From assembly GCF_000374005.1 (NCBI RefSeq), contig NZ_KB893168.1, positions 62,184-126,183 on the forward strand: a stretch of DNA of 64,000 bases, given 5' to 3'. A program made the position numbers and the translations under genes. This document shows positions 35,481 to 45,070 of the stretch, piece by piece. Position 1 is the first letter of the stretch, and every line of letters starts with the position of its first letter. The DNA is from Kiloniella laminariae DSM 19542 (GTDB lineage Bacteria > Pseudomonadota > Alphaproteobacteria > Kiloniellales > Kiloniellaceae). The notes under the pieces were generated by a model. The model was not told where the DNA came from. It was given only the letters and a program-made list of their open reading frames with translations, and made no database searches.

Positions 35481-35491
35481 ATACAGCCCAC

Positions 35492-36379
35492 TCAGATTGG
35501 CGCCATTGCCTTGTCTGCTTCAGCCGCTGCCCGCTTGGCGGCCTCAGCTGCAATCTTCTCCTTGCGCAGTTCCTTACGGCGGTAGACTTCGTGCAGAATA
35601 GCACCAAGCAAGGTCACACAGACAATAACGACGGCCAGAGCACTGAGAGAAGGATTGGTTCCCAAACGCACCTTACCCGCCAGGACTGTCGTCAAAGTGC
35701 TTTCCGCCTGAATGGTAAAGAGGGTTGTATTGTAATTCTCGAAACTGGTTAGAAACGCCAGCACAGCAGCTGAGCCAATCGCAGGTCTCAAGAACGGGAT
35801 CAGGATTTTCCAGAACACCTGCACATTTGTTGCCCCCAGATCCAGCGCTGCCTCTTCCTGGGTCCGGTCAAATCGCTGTAGACGGGAGAGGAAGATCAAC
35901 ATGCAATAGGCCGAAATAAAGGTAGATTGCCCCACAATCGTCAGAAAAATCCCGCTATAGAAAATTGTGTCGTAATCAGCGTCCATCCAGACACCAAGCC
36001 GATCCCAGAAAACCAGAGTGGAGATTCCCAGAATAACGCCCGGTGTCAGCAGAGGAGAAACCACAACCGTGTAGTAGATCGGTTGAACCTTCTTGTGCAC
36101 CTGGGACATCAGCAAAGCTGCGGCCAGACCGATTGGTACAGCAAGAAAAATAACCCCGACGCCAATCAAAAGCGAGTTCTGGATCCCTGTAATCATCTCC
36201 TTATCGTTGGCAAGAACCGAAAACCATTCCAGCGTAAGTTCCTCAATCGGTATTGCTGTTGGAAACTTTGGTGTATTGAAGGCTGTGATCCCCATCAAAA
36301 TCAAAGGACCAAAAAGGTAAAGGAAGAACATCCCGATATAAAAACGGACCATGTATTTCTGAATACGATCTGAAGTCAT
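35492..36379 (-). CDS. Polyamine-type ABC transporter permease (PotC-like)
   Basis: A 295-residue permease with six membrane segments. The EAA loop reads RTQEEAALDLGATNVQVFWKILIPFL. The C-terminal tail is long, basic and alanine/lysine-rich (about 30 residues), which is unusual for PotC. It is the last gene of a four-gene import operon and overlaps the previous permease by four bases (ATGA). Together with the next gene it forms the channel for putrescine, spermidine or a related cation; the exact ligand is not determinable. Confidence 0.9.
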   Translation of the reverse strand: MTSDRIQKYMVRFYIGMFFLYLFGPLILMGITAFNTPKFPTAIPIEELTLEWFSVLANDKEMITGIQNSLLIGVGVIFLAVPIGLAAALLMSQVHKKVQPIYYTVVVSPLLTPGVILGISTLVFWDRLGVWMDADYDTIFYSGIFLTIVGQSTFISAYCMLIFLSRLQRFDRTQEEAALDLGATNVQVFWKILIPFLRPAIGSAAVLAFLTSFENYNTTLFTIQAESTLTTVLAGKVRLGTNPSLSALAVVIVCVTLLGAILHEVYRRKELRKEKIAAEAAKRAAAEADKAMAPI

Positions 36380-37386
36380 TTTGCCAGCTCCCCCAGATTA
36401 ACCTTGAAGAGACGCATAATCGTCAGAACGAAGATGATGCAGGAAAACAGCAGTACAAATGCATAGGCAGAACCCCGCGCCCAATCACCACCGGAAAAGA
36501 ACCAGTCGTAGATTATCTGGGTAAACCAAAGACTGCTTGGCCCGCCCAGAATCTGGGGAACAGCCAAGGCACCAGCTGACAGCATGAAAACCATGGTGCA
36601 GCCAGAGGCAATCCCCGGTTTGGCGTAAGGAATGACCACTCGGTAATGAATACGCCACCAGGGAGATCCGAGATCCCTCGCCGCTTCAATCTGGTTGTGA
36701 TCAAGACTTTCGATCGCATTGTAGATCGGGAAAACCATCAAGAGGATGTAGGCATAACTCAGGCCAGCATACATCGCCACATCGATTTTGATAAAGTCAA
36801 TCGGATCATCAATGAGCCCGATAGAAATCAGAACAGCATTAATGACACCACTTGATCCAAAAAGGATACGAAAGGCAAAAGCCCGCAGGATTTCGTTGAC
36901 CCAGAACGGCAGGATAAGACAAATCAGAAATAATCTTGCCGTTCCGCCTTTTGCGGTTTGAGCCAGGTAATAGGCAATCGGATAACAAAGCGCAAAAGCA
37001 AGGAGTGTCACCATTACTGAAGCGATAATAGTTCTGAGAAACACCTGCAGATGCAGCCAGTTAAACCACGCCTCGTCACTTTCCCTTCCAAAAATAAGAT
37101 AGGAGTAGTTAACCAGCGTATGCCCTTCGAGATTTCCGCCAATCGCGCCATCCCGAAAGGAATAGTCAACCATATAAAGCTGGGGGGCGATAATCATCAA
37201 CCCGACCCAGAGCACAACTGCCCCGACCAGATAGATCGAGACAAATACACCGTTTTTTCGGACAAACTTGATCTGCCTCAGGTTGTCCCAGACCCTGGCC
37301 GAATTGTTTTGCAAGACGGGTGCAAGTGTCAGGGCCATAATTACAGCCAGAAAAACAACAAAGAAGGTGCTGAGTGGATCATTCAT
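36376..37386 (-). CDS. Polyamine-type ABC transporter permease (PotB-like)
   Basis: A 336-residue permease. ATG 37386 is chosen, with AAGGAG about nine bases upstream and an 8-base overlap with the ATPase gene; a longer frame to 37479 has no ribosome site. Six PotB-type membrane segments follow an added N-terminal region of about 45 residues that contains an extra hydrophobic segment (FFVVFLAVIMALTLAPVL). The EAA loop is NQIEAARDLGSPWWRIHYRVVIPYAK. It pairs with the PotC-like permease. Confidence 0.9.
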   Translation of the reverse strand: MNDPLSTFFVVFLAVIMALTLAPVLQNNSARVWDNLRQIKFVRKNGVFVSIYLVGAVVLWVGLMIIAPQLYMVDYSFRDGAIGGNLEGHTLVNYSYLIFGRESDEAWFNWLHLQVFLRTIIASVMVTLLAFALCYPIAYYLAQTAKGGTARLFLICLILPFWVNEILRAFAFRILFGSSGVINAVLISIGLIDDPIDFIKIDVAMYAGLSYAYILLMVFPIYNAIESLDHNQIEAARDLGSPWWRIHYRVVIPYAKPGIASGCTMVFMLSAGALAVPQILGGPSSLWFTQIIYDWFFSGGDWARGSAYAFVLLFSCIIFVLTIMRLFKVNLGELAK

Positions 37387-38470
37387 CAGCCAACTCTCCT
37401 TCCGGCAGAACAATGGCACGGTCTGGATCAAAACGGATCTTAACCTTGTCACCGACATGCATGTTGGTATCAACACCATCGTTGCTTAAGGAAAGCGCAA
37501 TATGTTTGCTGCCCTCTCCTTCCAGGTGAATATGAATGGAATGACCTTCGAATTCCTCGGAAAGCACAGTGCTTTCTATGCTGTTCTCTGCCGGGCTCTG
37601 ACCTTCAACCAGAGACAGGGATTCCGGCCGGACAAAAAGAATGGCAGCATCTCCTTCCTCTAGTCCCTGGGTATTACGCCCCCTCAGTATCCCGAATTTA
37701 TTTTCGACCTGGGCATACTGAGCATCTGCCTTAACGACTTTGCCAAAAAAAGGATTATTCTCCCCAACAAAGGAGGCCACAAATGCAGTCTGCGGATTAT
37801 TATAGATGCTTGTACCGTCCCCAACCTGCTGGATAACGCCGGCAGACATCACGGCCACCCGGTCGGACATGGTTAAAGCTTCACCCTGGTCATGGGTGAT
37901 ATAGATAAAGGTAATACCGACACGCTGCTGGATATTGCGCAATTCACTGCGCATGTGTTGTCGAAGCTTCAAATCCAGGGCAGAGAGCGGCTCATCAAGC
38001 AACAGAACTTGAGGTTCAACAGCCAGAGCCCTGGCAATAGCAACCCGCTGCTTCTGTCCGCCCGACAGCTCCGAGACCATCTTGTCGCCCTGCCCGGGCA
38101 AAGCAATAAGATTGAGTAACTCTTCTGCCCGGCGGCGGCGCTCAGCGTATTTGACACCTTCGACCTCCAGCCCGAAGGCAATGTTTTCAGCAACAGACAT
38201 CAAAGGAAAGAGAGCCAGGTTTTGAAAAATCAGGGCCGTCGGTCGTTTGTTCGGGCCAATGCCCCGCATATCAGATCCATTGATCCGGATGACACCTTCG
38301 GTCGGCTCGTTAAATCCAGAAATGGCCCTCAGGATCGTGGTTTTTCCGCAGCCGGATGGGCCAAGAAAACTGAAAAACTCTCCCTTTCTGATTGAAAGGT
38401 TTGCATCATCTACAGCTGTGAAATTCCCAAAACGAATTGATACATGTTCTAAATCGACACCTGAGCTCAT
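37379..38470 (-). CDS. Polyamine-type ABC transporter ATPase (PotA-like)
   Basis: A 363-residue ATPase with Walker A GPSGCGKTT, Q-loop FQNLALFP, signature LSGGQKQRVAIARAL, Walker B VLLLDEPLSALD and H-switch YITHDQGEAL. A TOBE domain closes the protein. It energises import through the PotB- and PotC-like permeases encoded downstream. The binding-protein gene lies 112 bases upstream, separated by a hairpin. Confidence 0.92.
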   Translation of the reverse strand: MSSGVDLEHVSIRFGNFTAVDDANLSIRKGEFFSFLGPSGCGKTTILRAISGFNEPTEGVIRINGSDMRGIGPNKRPTALIFQNLALFPLMSVAENIAFGLEVEGVKYAERRRRAEELLNLIALPGQGDKMVSELSGGQKQRVAIARALAVEPQVLLLDEPLSALDLKLRQHMRSELRNIQQRVGITFIYITHDQGEALTMSDRVAVMSAGVIQQVGDGTSIYNNPQTAFVASFVGENNPFFGKVVKADAQYAQVENKFGILRGRNTQGLEEGDAAILFVRPESLSLVEGQSPAENSIESTVLSEEFEGHSIHIHLEGEGSKHIALSLSNDGVDTNMHVGDKVKIRFDPDRAIVLPEGELADE

Positions 38471-38533
38471 GACGCCCCCAAGACTATTCTCACGGGCTCA
38501 ACAACTGGCCCGGTTTGTTATTTCAAGAAGAGT

Positions 38534-38560
38534 GAGGAGCACAGAAAACCCGTGCCCCTC
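38534..38560 (-). other. Intercistronic hairpin after the polyamine-binding-protein gene
   Basis: GAGGAGCAC and GTGCCCCTC, nine bases apart, pair with one mismatch. There is no U-run. The arrangement repeats that seen after the sugar-binding-protein gene and may set the ratio of binding protein to membrane components. Confidence 0.5.
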
Positions 38561-38582
38561 TCAATTGAGTTAAGCTCAGAAA

Positions 38583-39722
38583 CTAGGACGCAACAAACTT
38601 GTCCTGGAACTCTGTACGCAGCTGCGCATACCAGGTTGGTTCAGCGGGCCAGGCAAAGAGATTATCCAGGGCATCTCCAGGATAGGCCTCGGCAAAGTTC
38701 TTCTTCGACGCCTCGGTAAGATGAGCATCCGCACCGTTCACAGCCGAATTGTATCCTGTCAGATTGGCGGTTAATCCCCCGAATTCGGGCCGGAAAGAAA
38801 ACTCGAGGAAGGCATATACCTGATCAATGTTCTTGGCGCCAACCGGCATTGCAATACCATCCACCCAGGCAAGTGCTCCTTCTTTTGGCGCCTGATACTG
38901 AACCGGATTACCTTCTGACTTGAGCGCCAAAATTGGTCCATCCCAAGTTTGCCCACGGATAACATCTTCTTGCATCAGGCCATTTTTCTGACCATCAGCA
39001 TCATTCCAGAATTTTTTGACGTTCTTTTTACGCTCAATACAGAACTGGGTAATCTTGGACCATACATCCTTCATGTCGTCTTCGCTTTTGTAGGCGCGAA
39101 CAACATCGCCAGGAGCCAGCTCCCCAATAGTCTCCATATAAAGACCTGCGCCGAGCATCATGGAATGTGGACGCCCCATCATTTCGTTATCACGTCCCTC
39201 GACCCAGAGATCGCCATAACTGGGAACTCCCCCCTCCGGGGTCCACTTGTCAGTGCGCCAGGCAATGGCTTCGGTTCCCCAAAGCTGCGGAACCCAGTGG
39301 GATCCCTTCCCACCAAAATTCCAGTCGGTTTCTCCGACCTTGGCCATGGAGGCATTCACCCGGTCAATTGGCACTTTGTTCATATCAAATGCCTGCAACA
39401 GGTTCAGAGGTTCCCATTGCTGGGCACGCATGTTGGTTGGAGAAACCAGATCAAAGCCCCGACCACGGGTCGCCCGCAGCTTGTTGATGATTTCTTCATT
39501 TGATCCAATGCCAGTATGGTTTATCGCAATACCGGTTTCCTTGGTGAAGGCTTCCTTGAATTCCTCGGGCAAATAATCTGACCACATCATCACGTTGATT
39601 TCGCCTGAAGAAGACAGAGCATTTTTTATAAAAGCCGGAGCAGCCAGCACAGATACTCCGGCAACAGCAGCATTTTTAAGGACTTTACGACGGCTTACAG
39701 ATTTATTGTTTAAGATTGTCAT
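38583..39722 (-). CDS. Polyamine-type periplasmic binding protein (PotD/PotF-like)
   Basis: A 379-residue exported protein. The N-terminus has a twin-arginine-like pattern (SRRKVLKNAAVAG) followed by a hydrophobic run. The mature part begins INVMMWSDYLPEEFKEAF, and SNEEIINKLRATRGRGFDLVSPTNM and GTEAIAWRTDKW follow, all typical of the PotD/PotF/extracellular binding group. It delivers a polyamine or a similar cationic compound to the three downstream-encoded components. The leader of almost one kilobase upstream is non-coding. Confidence 0.88.
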   Translation of the reverse strand: MTILNNKSVSRRKVLKNAAVAGVSVLAAPAFIKNALSSSGEINVMMWSDYLPEEFKEAFTKETGIAINHTGIGSNEEIINKLRATRGRGFDLVSPTNMRAQQWEPLNLLQAFDMNKVPIDRVNASMAKVGETDWNFGGKGSHWVPQLWGTEAIAWRTDKWTPEGGVPSYGDLWVEGRDNEMMGRPHSMMLGAGLYMETIGELAPGDVVRAYKSEDDMKDVWSKITQFCIERKKNVKKFWNDADGQKNGLMQEDVIRGQTWDGPILALKSEGNPVQYQAPKEGALAWVDGIAMPVGAKNIDQVYAFLEFSFRPEFGGLTANLTGYNSAVNGADAHLTEASKKNFAEAYPGDALDNLFAWPAEPTWYAQLRTEFQDKFVAS

Positions 39723-40662
39723 GTATCACTTCTCCCAAATTCCCTGCCATTAGAAGCAAGGCGTTTCCCTGTTCACAGCCTCTGTAGAACGTACTTGGCG
39801 CCAAGAAAGCTGTTTCGTTTATCGTTGGGTAAATGTTCGCTTGAATCAGGACCTGTTTGCCGAGACACCTCCCTGTCGAGTGTTGTAAAAAGCACCTCTT
39901 AAGCTTTTGATAAATATAGTAAAGGCACCTTCTTTTTGTAAAAAAATACGCGTAGAAAACACTATAAGTTCTGATAAAAAGGAAAATTGTAAAAACTGGG
40001 AGGTACACCGAAGCAGCAACAAAAATGAATTCTCTGACACAAAGAGATTTCTGGTACTTACAACAGACATACCCACTGTCAGCTCCTTACCTGAACCGAC
40101 CAAAAGGCAACTGTGAAAGACATGCGTTCTTGTAAACGGCTTACGTCATTTGTCAGATCGCACAACACTTTAAAACGACTAGAAAAATCGTTTGCTGCCT
40201 TGGTCAACTTGTCATCGGCGAGTATTTACACCCCTACAGCCCGATAACCCTTACGTCACAGCTCAAATACACAAACAAACAAAATACTGGTGATCTCAGG
40301 GAATAATACACCACATAGACAAATTCTGAAAAAAAATTACAAATACCCTTCGTACTCTGAAAAGAATATTATAATTTTCACTCATCAATATCCTGAAAAT
40401 ATTTGCATTTTCATATTTTCCTACCCCATCATAAATAAAGGCATTTTTCATTTATGAAAACACGAAACCCCATTTCAAGATACGATCACGAACAGCTCTT
40501 GGCGCGAAAGATCTGAATATTACCTGTTCTTTGTTTTATTGGCTTTAACTGCCTTGTTATTAATACGGTAATCGAAATGAAAATTCGATCTAGTACCAAC
40601 TACAAAAACAAGATGGGTCCAGATAAAAACGGAAAGACACCAGCTTTTTCCCGGACAGGACA
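39723..40662. other. Long non-coding stretch (940 bases)
   Basis: I find no gene here. Open frames at 39846-40103 (-) and 39907-40116 (+) have no ribosome sites and unlikely composition. Visible items are a 12-base palindrome CTTGGCGCCAAG (39794-39805), two copies of CTTACGTCA (40140-40148 and 40250-40258), a TTTTCAT-TT-ATGAAAA dyad (40445-40460), and ATGGGTCCAG at 40613-40622. The stretch is AT-rich, especially 40300-40460. It should contain the promoter of the polyamine operon and could hide a small RNA. Confidence 0.5.
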
Positions 40663-42876
40663 TCAACTGCGAATTTCCTGCATAAAGCCATCTACCTCTT
40701 TGGACAGTGTCTCCAGTTCAACCGCCAGTTTCCGCGAGGCACTCAATACCGTCTCGGAAGCGCCACCAGTCTCTTCTGATGCCCGCATGACTTCCTGGAT
40801 ATTTTGAGACACTCGGGTTGTTCCATCGGCCGCCAACCGTACATTCCTCGACATCTCTCCTGTCGCAGATGACTGTTCCGTCACGGCAGCGGCAATTGAG
40901 CTGGTGATCTCATCGACATTCCCTACAGCCAGGGTAACTTTTTTGATCGCATCCGCAGCCTGTTGCACAGTAGAACGTATTGTCGAGATCTGGGTAGAGA
41001 TGTCATCGGTAGCAGAACCGGTTTGGGTTGCCAGATTTTTCACTTCTGACGCCACAACTGCAAATCCCTTGCCTGCATCCCCTGCCCTGGCGGCTTCGAT
41101 TGTGGCATTCAATGCCAAAAGGTTGGTTTGATCCGCAATTTCACTGATCAGATCAACAACCGCTCCGATTTTTTCTGCGGCTTCAGACAGACTGTCCACA
41201 GCCTGGTTGGTCTCTCTCGCATCCGAACTGACTTCGCGTGAAGCCGTTGCAGCCAAAGCAGTCTGACGGCTGATTTCCTCAATCGAGGAGGAAAGCTCTT
41301 CTGAGGCAGCAGCAACGGAATCAACATTAACGGATACATCTGACGAAGCCTGTGATGCCTGAGACGATTTTTGCTGTGCCCGCCCGGCGATATCATTCAT
41401 CCCTTGAGCCGTTGTACTTAAATCAGAAACAGAGGATTGAACCGTCGAGACGATGGCTTTGACCCGGCTATTGAATTGGTCAGCAAGAGCATTCATATCA
41501 GCTTTGCGCTTCGCTTCAGCCACTTCTTTCGCCTCTTCGCGTTCACGCCGCAATCGCTCGACATTCAGAGCATTTTTCTTAAAAACCTCCAGTGCCCGGG
41601 CCATGGCCCCGATTTCATCATTCTGTCCCGCAGCAACTTCAACGGTTAGATCGCCATTGGCAATGTCACCCATGGCAGAAGACAGCACCACCAGGCGTTC
41701 GATTATCATTCGGCCAACATAAAAGAAGACGATGAACAGCGCGAGAATGACAGACAGAACCGAGATGGCTGATAGCCAGAATTTACCTTCGGCAATAGCC
41801 TCTTCAGAAACAGAAACCGAGGCCACTGCCCCTTCCGCTGCTCCGGAGACCACCTCGCTGATCAAGGCAGTAAGCTCCAAAGAAAGTTCGGTATTTCTTG
41901 CAGATAACACTTGGATTTTTTGTTGTTCCAGCAGCATGGAACGACGGTAGGAAAAGACGGTTTCTTCGGTCGTCAACAGACTGAAGAGCTTTTTACCAAG
42001 CTCGCGTATTTTAACGGCCTCGGCAGAGATATCATCGCTGATCAGGGACAGATTATTTTCGCTGCGTGCAACAGCATTTTTGACCTGCTCTTCAGCCCCA
42101 TCCACCGCAACAGGATCTTTTGCCGAAATTGCCTCCGCGAGCTGCGCAAAAATAAAATTAATATCGACCCGCAAACCAGATGAAACCTGATTTCTGGTTA
42201 CAGAAATCAGAATTTCAATCAGCTGACTGGTAACATCGGAACTACCGAAGGCCTGATCAATTGAATCCTCTGCTGTTTTCTTCGCCTGCTCCTGGTACGG
42301 AATAACAACAGTATCAAAGGCATACTTCAGCTCCAGAAGATCAGCCATTTTTGCCGTCCCCTGATTTTCCAGCTCCAGTTGGCGAGATACAGAATTATTG
42401 AGTTCAGAAAGATTTGAAGAAATATCTGCCGAGACACGGCTTAATCCCTGACTAATAGAGGCGTCAAAGTTTCCGGCTTTGAGCTCTTCGGTCAGATTTT
42501 CGAGCTCCTTTTCCCGCTCCTGAAGCGAGGTATAAACTCTGTTCTTAACATCCAGGTCCGGTGCCGAGATCAAGGCAGGCGCAGCCGTGGCGATTTTTGT
42601 TCCGATATCAGACAGCTTTAATGCCGTCGTCATCTGCGGCATGCTGCGACTTGAAATTTGTTCCAGAGACTGGTTCACCCCCTGAAAAGAGATCCAGCCG
42701 ACCAATCCTGCGAGGAGTGTTGTCGCTACGATACTCCCTACGGCAAGAAGCATCTTTACTTTAACACTTAACCCACGCTTCAGCTCATCAGGTAATATAG
42801 ATTTGTTTTCGTATAGAGTAGACGTTCCGGTTGCTTGATCCCCGTCACCATGAGAACCCGAAGTGGTTTCAGACAT
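40663..42876 (-). CDS. Methyl-accepting chemotaxis protein
   Basis: A 737-residue membrane receptor. Membrane segments lie near 41-63 ([17 protein letters not shown]) and 365-390 ([18 protein letters not shown]), enclosing a periplasmic helical sensor of about 300 residues. HAMP follows ([17 protein letters not shown]), and the signalling hairpin tip is [21 protein letters not shown] (in two overlapping parts). It senses an unidentified ligand and drives the CheA kinase. Its sensor size is larger than the 4-helix-bundle type, resembling helical-bimodular receptors. No other chemotaxis gene is nearby. Confidence 0.95.
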   Translation of the reverse strand: MSETTSGSHGDGDQATGTSTLYENKSILPDELKRGLSVKVKMLLAVGSIVATTLLAGLVGWISFQGVNQSLEQISSRSMPQMTTALKLSDIGTKIATAAPALISAPDLDVKNRVYTSLQEREKELENLTEELKAGNFDASISQGLSRVSADISSNLSELNNSVSRQLELENQGTAKMADLLELKYAFDTVVIPYQEQAKKTAEDSIDQAFGSSDVTSQLIEILISVTRNQVSSGLRVDINFIFAQLAEAISAKDPVAVDGAEEQVKNAVARSENNLSLISDDISAEAVKIRELGKKLFSLLTTEETVFSYRRSMLLEQQKIQVLSARNTELSLELTALISEVVSGAAEGAVASVSVSEEAIAEGKFWLSAISVLSVILALFIVFFYVGRMIIERLVVLSSAMGDIANGDLTVEVAAGQNDEIGAMARALEVFKKNALNVERLRREREEAKEVAEAKRKADMNALADQFNSRVKAIVSTVQSSVSDLSTTAQGMNDIAGRAQQKSSQASQASSDVSVNVDSVAAASEELSSSIEEISRQTALAATASREVSSDARETNQAVDSLSEAAEKIGAVVDLISEIADQTNLLALNATIEAARAGDAGKGFAVVASEVKNLATQTGSATDDISTQISTIRSTVQQAADAIKKVTLAVGNVDEITSSIAAAVTEQSSATGEMSRNVRLAADGTTRVSQNIQEVMRASEETGGASETVLSASRKLAVELETLSKEVDGFMQEIRS

Positions 42877-43240
42877 ATTCGTCTCCCCTGGAAGCCCTGA
42901 TCCCCAACCGGTCCCCGATTGAACAGATTTCTTCCCCTATTTGATACACAACAGACAAATTTTTGGCCCGAACCACCCTACAGGGCCCCTTAAAGGCGAT
43001 GATCATAGGGGCAAATGTCTTAAAATCTTCCTACCCAAAGATTCCAGAGCAGCTTTCTCCAGCTAAAAATCGCCTAAACTTGCTATAAATCCGCTGGTAA
43101 CGGTAAGACCGGAAAAAGCCCTGCGGTTAGAACCAGTGCAGAGAACATGATGAGTCCAGAGAGAAAGCGTGATATAGCCTTTTGATCAAATGACTTAGAT
43201 TGCTGTAAAGAATCCGGATAATTATTGAGGGGATATACAG
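42877..43240. promoter_or_regulatory. Divergent control region of the chemoreceptor and MocR-type genes
   Basis: This 364-base gap holds no gene. On the minus strand it carries CTGGACTCAT (43150-43159) and CTGGTTCTAA (43127-43136), 23 bases apart in the same orientation. They resemble the CTGGACYTAA box reported for TauR regulators and lie 80-110 bases before the MocR-type start. Confidence 0.4.
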
Positions 43241-44731
43241 GTGGCCAGCGATATACTTTTCCATTTGGATAAAAACAGCCGTGAATCCCTGCAAAGCCAG
43301 CTTAGAAGAGCAATCCTCAATGCCATCCTCAACAGCACCCTGCCCGCTGGTTTCAAATTGCCCTCCAGCCGCAAGCTCGCAAAAGATCTGGGCATTTCCC
43401 GCAACACAGCCATTTTGGTTTATCAAAGCCTGACGGATGACGGATATCTGGTTGCTCACGAAAGAAGTGGTCTTTTTGTGAACAAGGATTTTGTCGCGGG
43501 ATTGGAACAGTCCCGCCTGACACCGGAAAAAGCAAGAGCTCCGCTCCGCAATCAGGATAAAGATCCGGACTGGAACAGTCGTCTTTTTCTCCGCCCTTCA
43601 GATCTCGACTATCTAAACCTTCCCAAAAACTGGCAACACAAACCTTATCCATTTATATATGGCCAGCCAGACCGCGGCTTGTTTCCTCTGACAGCCTGGA
43701 GGGAATGCAGCAGGTTAGCTCTCAGTACCCGTGATATGGCGGATTGGATCCACGACGACAAGATCTATGACGATCCACAGCTGGTCGAGCAGATCAGAAC
43801 CCGTCTGCTCCCGGCAAGAGGCATACATGTGTCCAGTGACCAGATTTTGGTTACCTTGGGCGGGCAAAATGCGCTCTATATGCTTGCGGGACTACTTGTG
43901 CGCAAAAATACCCGGGTTGCTGTTGAAAACCCCGGCTATCCGGATGCGAAAAACATCATGCGGCTTTTTACCGAAAAGCTTACCGCAATTCCCGTTGATG
44001 AACAGGGCATGGTGGTAGATGAACGCCTGAATGACTGTGACTATGCTTTTGTCACACCAAGCCACCAGTGCCCGACAACCGTAACCATGCCTCTGTCTCG
44101 ACGGTGCAAACTTCTTGAAAAGGCGGAAGAACAGGATTTTCTGGTTATAGAAGACGATTATGAAAACGAGATCAACTATTTCAAATCAGCCAGCCCTTCG
44201 CTCAAAGCTCTCGATACCAACAATCGGGTTATCTATATCAGCAGTCTTTCCAAAACCCTGTTTCCCGGGCTGCGGGTCGGCTATGTCGTCGCAGCGCCCG
44301 AACTGATTGCCCAGTTAAGTGATTTCCGCCGCCTCGTCGTCCGTTATACCCCGAGCAATAACCAGAGAACCGTCGCCCTGTTCCTTTCCCACGGCTATTA
44401 TGACAGCCTCATCTATAGCTTGAGAAAACGTTGGCATCGTCGGTGGGAAGCGGTGAGCGAGGCGCTCGACAGCTTTCTACCACAATGCAGTTATCCTCAT
44501 TCATCCGGTGGCACCTCCTACTGGGTCCAGATCCCGGAGCAACTCAGTGCCGATACATTAGCCAAAGAAGCATACAATGACGGTGTCCTGATTGAATCCG
44601 GACGGCCATTTTTTCTCGAACGCCCTGCCCCCGACACCCATATCCGGATTGGTTTTACCTCCATAGAAACCGCCAAGATCGAACCTGGTATCAAGCAGCT
44701 GGCAAGTACGATTGACCGTCTTGCCAAATAA
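43241..44731 (+). CDS. MocR-type regulator (GntR HTH fused to aminotransferase), TauR-like
   Basis: A 496-residue protein. Residues 1-75 form a GntR winged helix (LPSSRKLAKDLGISRNTAILVYQSL, then RSGLFVN). The rest is a fold-type I aminotransferase domain, with PLP contacts in NPGYPDA, VTPSHQCPTT, EDDYENE and the Schiff-base Lys in SSLSKTLFPGLR. GTG 43241 has GAGGGG about ten bases upstream. Such proteins bind PLP plus an amino compound as effector and act on nearby genes. Placement before pta and soeABC resembles TauR of taurine-using alphaproteobacteria. Because tpa and xsc are missing here, the effector stays uncertain. Confidence 0.9.
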   Translation: MASDILFHLDKNSRESLQSQLRRAILNAILNSTLPAGFKLPSSRKLAKDLGISRNTAILVYQSLTDDGYLVAHERSGLFVNKDFVAGLEQSRLTPEKARAPLRNQDKDPDWNSRLFLRPSDLDYLNLPKNWQHKPYPFIYGQPDRGLFPLTAWRECSRLALSTRDMADWIHDDKIYDDPQLVEQIRTRLLPARGIHVSSDQILVTLGGQNALYMLAGLLVRKNTRVAVENPGYPDAKNIMRLFTEKLTAIPVDEQGMVVDERLNDCDYAFVTPSHQCPTTVTMPLSRRCKLLEKAEEQDFLVIEDDYENEINYFKSASPSLKALDTNNRVIYISSLSKTLFPGLRVGYVVAAPELIAQLSDFRRLVVRYTPSNNQRTVALFLSHGYYDSLIYSLRKRWHRRWEAVSEALDSFLPQCSYPHSSGGTSYWVQIPEQLSADTLAKEAYNDGVLIESGRPFFLERPAPDTHIRIGFTSIETAKIEPGIKQLASTIDRLAK

Positions 44732-44768
44732 CAAGATCACATCCCCCGGTATATCCCAGTGACCCCGA

Positions 44769-44817
44769 CTGAACCTGTTCACCAGAACTGGACCCATCGA
44801 AAGGCTCCATATGGAGC
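44769..44817. promoter_or_regulatory. Direct repeats and a 14-base palindrome between the MocR-type gene and pta
   Basis: CTGAACCTGT (44769-44778) and CTGGACCCAT (44788-44797) form two similar 10-mers 19 bases apart. A perfect palindrome, GCTCCATATGGAGC, follows at 44804-44817. This is a plausible binding region for the MocR-type regulator ahead of the leader ORF and pta. It also lies in a 460-base non-coding gap. Confidence 0.45.
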
Positions 44818-44943
44818 TAGTCGCAACCTCACTGGCGATAAAGAATTGCAGCAGAACAGGTAAACCTGATCAGGCGACGTTTCCTGCATCGAAACCGATT
44901 TGGGAAAAACAGCAAAACCATCAGGTTGCGCAGGAGGTGTTGT

Positions 44944-45057
44944 ATGTTGATTTTTGAACTCATCCGCTTAGTAGAAAAAAAGATCAGGCCCTTTGTCATT
45001 TCCAAAGGACAGCCCACCCTGCTTTCTCCGGTTCACATCCCTGTCAAACGGAAGTGA
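44944..45057 (+). CDS. Candidate leader peptide, 37 codons
   Basis: ATG 44944 is preceded at a 6-base distance by GGAGG (44933-44937), one of the best ribosome sites in the window. The frame runs 37 codons to TGA 45055-45057. The peptide begins MLIFELIRLVEKK and ends HIPVKRK. It is basic, with no membrane segment and no obvious run of one amino acid. The stop lies 14 bases before the first arm of the candidate attenuator. It is either a leader peptide whose translation controls pta or an independent small protein; it matches no family I know. Confidence 0.45.
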   Translation: MLIFELIRLVEKKIRPFVISKGQPTLLSPVHIPVKRK

Positions 45058-45070
45058 AACTGCTGAGGTG

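Noticed and set aside
39794-39814. TTGGCGC-N7-AAGC as a sigma-54 promoter on the plus strand
   Set aside because: The GG and GC spacing is right, but the -12 element lacks TT, the -24 element is off consensus, and no gene lies downstream. The palindrome explains the resemblance.
39846-40116. Two open frames (85 and 69 codons) in the 940-base gap
   Set aside because: Neither has a ribosome site, both have unusual composition and they overlap on opposite strands.
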